A DNA stretch of 6,991 nucleotides from Caldilineaceae bacterium. GTDB lineage: Bacteria > Chloroflexota > Anaerolineae > Caldilineales > Caldilineaceae. The stretch is taken from positions 1,996 through 8,986 of the forward strand of contig JAHEML010000096.1 of the NCBI GenBank assembly GCA_024643705.1. The letters run 5' to 3'. The notes under the pieces were generated by a model. It saw only the letters and a program-made list of their open reading frames with translations. It searched no databases and was not told the origin of the DNA. Of this stretch, positions 5,969 to 6,991 are shown one piece after another. The first letter of the stretch is position 1. Every line of letters starts with the position of its first letter. The position numbers were made by a program, and so were the translations under genes.

Positions 5969-6898
5969 TTAACTCACCGCAACGGCCAACTTCTTCATTT
6001 CGCTGTCGGTGTAGAGCCGCTCGCCCGCGGCTGCGTTTGTGCGGGCCTGTTCGGCAGATTTCGCGCCTGGAATCGTCACCGAGACAGCCGGGTGGCTGGC
6101 GGTGTAGCGGATGGCCGCGGCCACCATCTCCGGGCCGGGAGCCACGATCGCTGCCAGCTTCTCCACCTGTCCCACCTGCTCCAGGAACTTCTGCCGGGCC
6201 GCGCCTTCGTCGTTCCAGCCCACCCGCACCGTATCGCTGAAGGTGGACGTGCCGGTGTAGCGCCCAGACAGCACCCCTTTCGCCAGTGGCCCCCGCACCA
6301 TCACGCCGATGCCATGTTCCTGGCAATAGGGCAGAAAGGCCGCCTCTGGCCCGCGGTTGAGCAGGGAATAGTCCACCTGCACCACGCTGCATGTGCCGTT
6401 GACATTGAACTTTTTCAGCACATCCAGGCTATTGGTCGAGATGCCATAGGCGCGCAGACAGCCCTCTTTTTTCAGCGCCTCGAAGCCCTCCAAATAGACC
6501 GTCGGATCGGCCACATCCCCCTCATGGCAGAGGACAACATCCACGTAGTCTGTGCGCAGGCGGCCCAGAATGGCATGGCCGCTGATCCGGATGGAATCGA
6601 CTCCGGTCTTGGGAACTTCTCCGCGCGTGCGCTTGCCCCAGTTGCCGATCTTGCTGACGATGACCACGTTGTGGCGGATGCCCGCCAGCGCCCGGCCCAA
6701 GCGAAACTCCGACAGCCCGTTGGGGATGCCGTAGGATTCTGCCGTGTCGAAGAGGGTCATCCCCGCGTCGTAGGCGGCGCGGATGGTTGTCCACGCTGTC
6801 GTATCGTCGATTTCCCCCCACTGATTGCCGATATTCCACGTGCCCAGACCGACCACCGAAACGGGCCAGCCCAGTCTGCCAAATTGTTTGTGTAACAT
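5969..6898 (-). CDS. Aldo/keto reductase (probable sugar dehydrogenase/reductase)
   Basis: This 309-residue NAD(P)-dependent oxidoreductase is of usual length for the family. The catalytic tetrad is intact: D51 (FDTAESYG), Y56, K83 (VSKIG) and H125 (VLCHEGD). The GLGTWNIG entry (17-24), the YSLLNR segment (177-182) and RGPLAKGVLSGRY (202-214) are typical. IPGAKSAEQARTN near 277-288 matches the C-terminal cofactor-phosphate-binding region, where the family often reads IPG-x-K/R. No signal peptide, so it is cytoplasmic. The ATG follows AAGGAG at about 8 nt, the best ribosome binding site in the window, fitting its place as the first visible gene of the cluster. With the dehydratases downstream, the likely job is oxidising an aldose to its lactone or interconverting keto sugars. 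L-fucose/aldose-type dehydrogenation is one possibility; a reductive role cannot be excluded. Confidence 0.92.
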   Translation of the reverse strand: MLHKQFGRLGWPVSVVGLGTWNIGNQWGEIDDTTAWTTIRAAYDAGMTLFDTAESYGIPNGLSEFRLGRALAGIRHNVVIVSKIGNWGKRTRGEVPKTGVDSIRISGHAILGRLRTDYVDVVLCHEGDVADPTVYLEGFEALKKEGCLRAYGISTNSLDVLKKFNVNGTCSVVQVDYSLLNRGPEAAFLPYCQEHGIGVMVRGPLAKGVLSGRYTGTSTFSDTVRVGWNDEGAARQKFLEQVGQVEKLAAIVAPGPEMVAAAIRYTASHPAVSVTIPGAKSAEQARTNAAAGERLYTDSEMKKLAVAVS

Positions 6899-6991
6899 TG
6901 AGATTTCTCCTTTTTGGTATTGAATGCATGATGCGGATTGGATGGGCTAAATACCTCGTAAGACATATTTTTGTAGGTGCGGTTTCTAACC
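6899..6991 (-). promoter_or_regulatory. Leader of the aldo/keto reductase gene, cut by the window edge
   Basis: The 93 bp upstream of the reductase hold a strong ribosome binding site (AAGGAG) and AT-rich stretches (TACAAA about 70 bp upstream, TATTTA about 50 bp upstream). I see no well-spaced -35/-10 pair. The last 11 bases form a small GGTT-TCT-AACC hairpin preceded by GTAGGTGC, which looks like the first half of a longer palindrome running off the edge. Confidence 0.3.

Noticed and set aside
6757..6966. 69-codon minus-strand frame overlapping the start of the aldo/keto reductase
   Set aside because: It lies mostly out of frame within the reductase, whose tetrad and ribosome binding site are clear; the part upstream has no recognisable signal.

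Overview
The window carries five complete genes, all on the minus strand, that read together as a sugar-acid (aldonate) catabolism cluster. In transcription order (right to left) they are an aldo/keto reductase (5969-6898), two tandem paralogous acid-sugar dehydratases of the mandelate racemase/enolase superfamily (4685-5848 and 3431-4591), an HpcH/HpaI-family aldolase (2550-3305), and a cytoplasmic-looking putative glycoside hydrolase with a TIM barrel and a beta-galactosidase trimerisation-like domain (194-2233). A short open frame on the plus strand at the left edge (1-114) may be the 3' end of a convergent gene. No transporter, regulator, lactonase or sugar-acid kinase lies in the window.

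The genes suggest this route (inference): the hydrolase releases a sugar or uronic acid from an imported glycoside; the reductase oxidises or interconverts the sugar; one or both dehydratases convert an aldonate to a 2-keto-3-deoxy-aldonate; the aldolase splits that product to pyruvate plus an aldehyde. The catalytic residues expected for the dehydratases, the aldolase and the aldo/keto reductase are all present, so these genes look functional. The actual sugar cannot be read from the sequence.

The DNA is fairly GC-rich, with gaps of 93-316 bp between co-directional genes. Most gaps hold hairpins and short palindromic repeats built on the core GTCGGTCGTC, plus a GGGGATGT tandem. This intergenic style, with the protein types, reminds me of Chloroflexota (Anaerolineae/Caldilineae-like) genomes. 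That is an impression from memory, not a demonstrated assignment.

Region by region: 1-193 has a possible convergent gene end and a hairpin; 194-2233 glycosidase; 2234-2549 a 316-bp gap with repeat remnants and a perfect 18-bp inverted repeat; 2550-3305 aldolase (GTG start); 3306-3430 a gap with a possible promoter; 3431-4591 dehydratase 1 (TTG start); 4592-4684 palindromic repeat; 4685-5848 dehydratase 2; 5849-5968 a strong palindromic repeat; 5969-6898 aldo/keto reductase; 6899-6991 its leader, ending in what may be half of another palindrome. I found no mobile element, CRISPR array, RNA gene or novel defence-type system. The points most worth a second look are the diverged active-site loops of the dehydratase pair, the 91-bp identical tail the pair shares, and the repeat/hairpin family.
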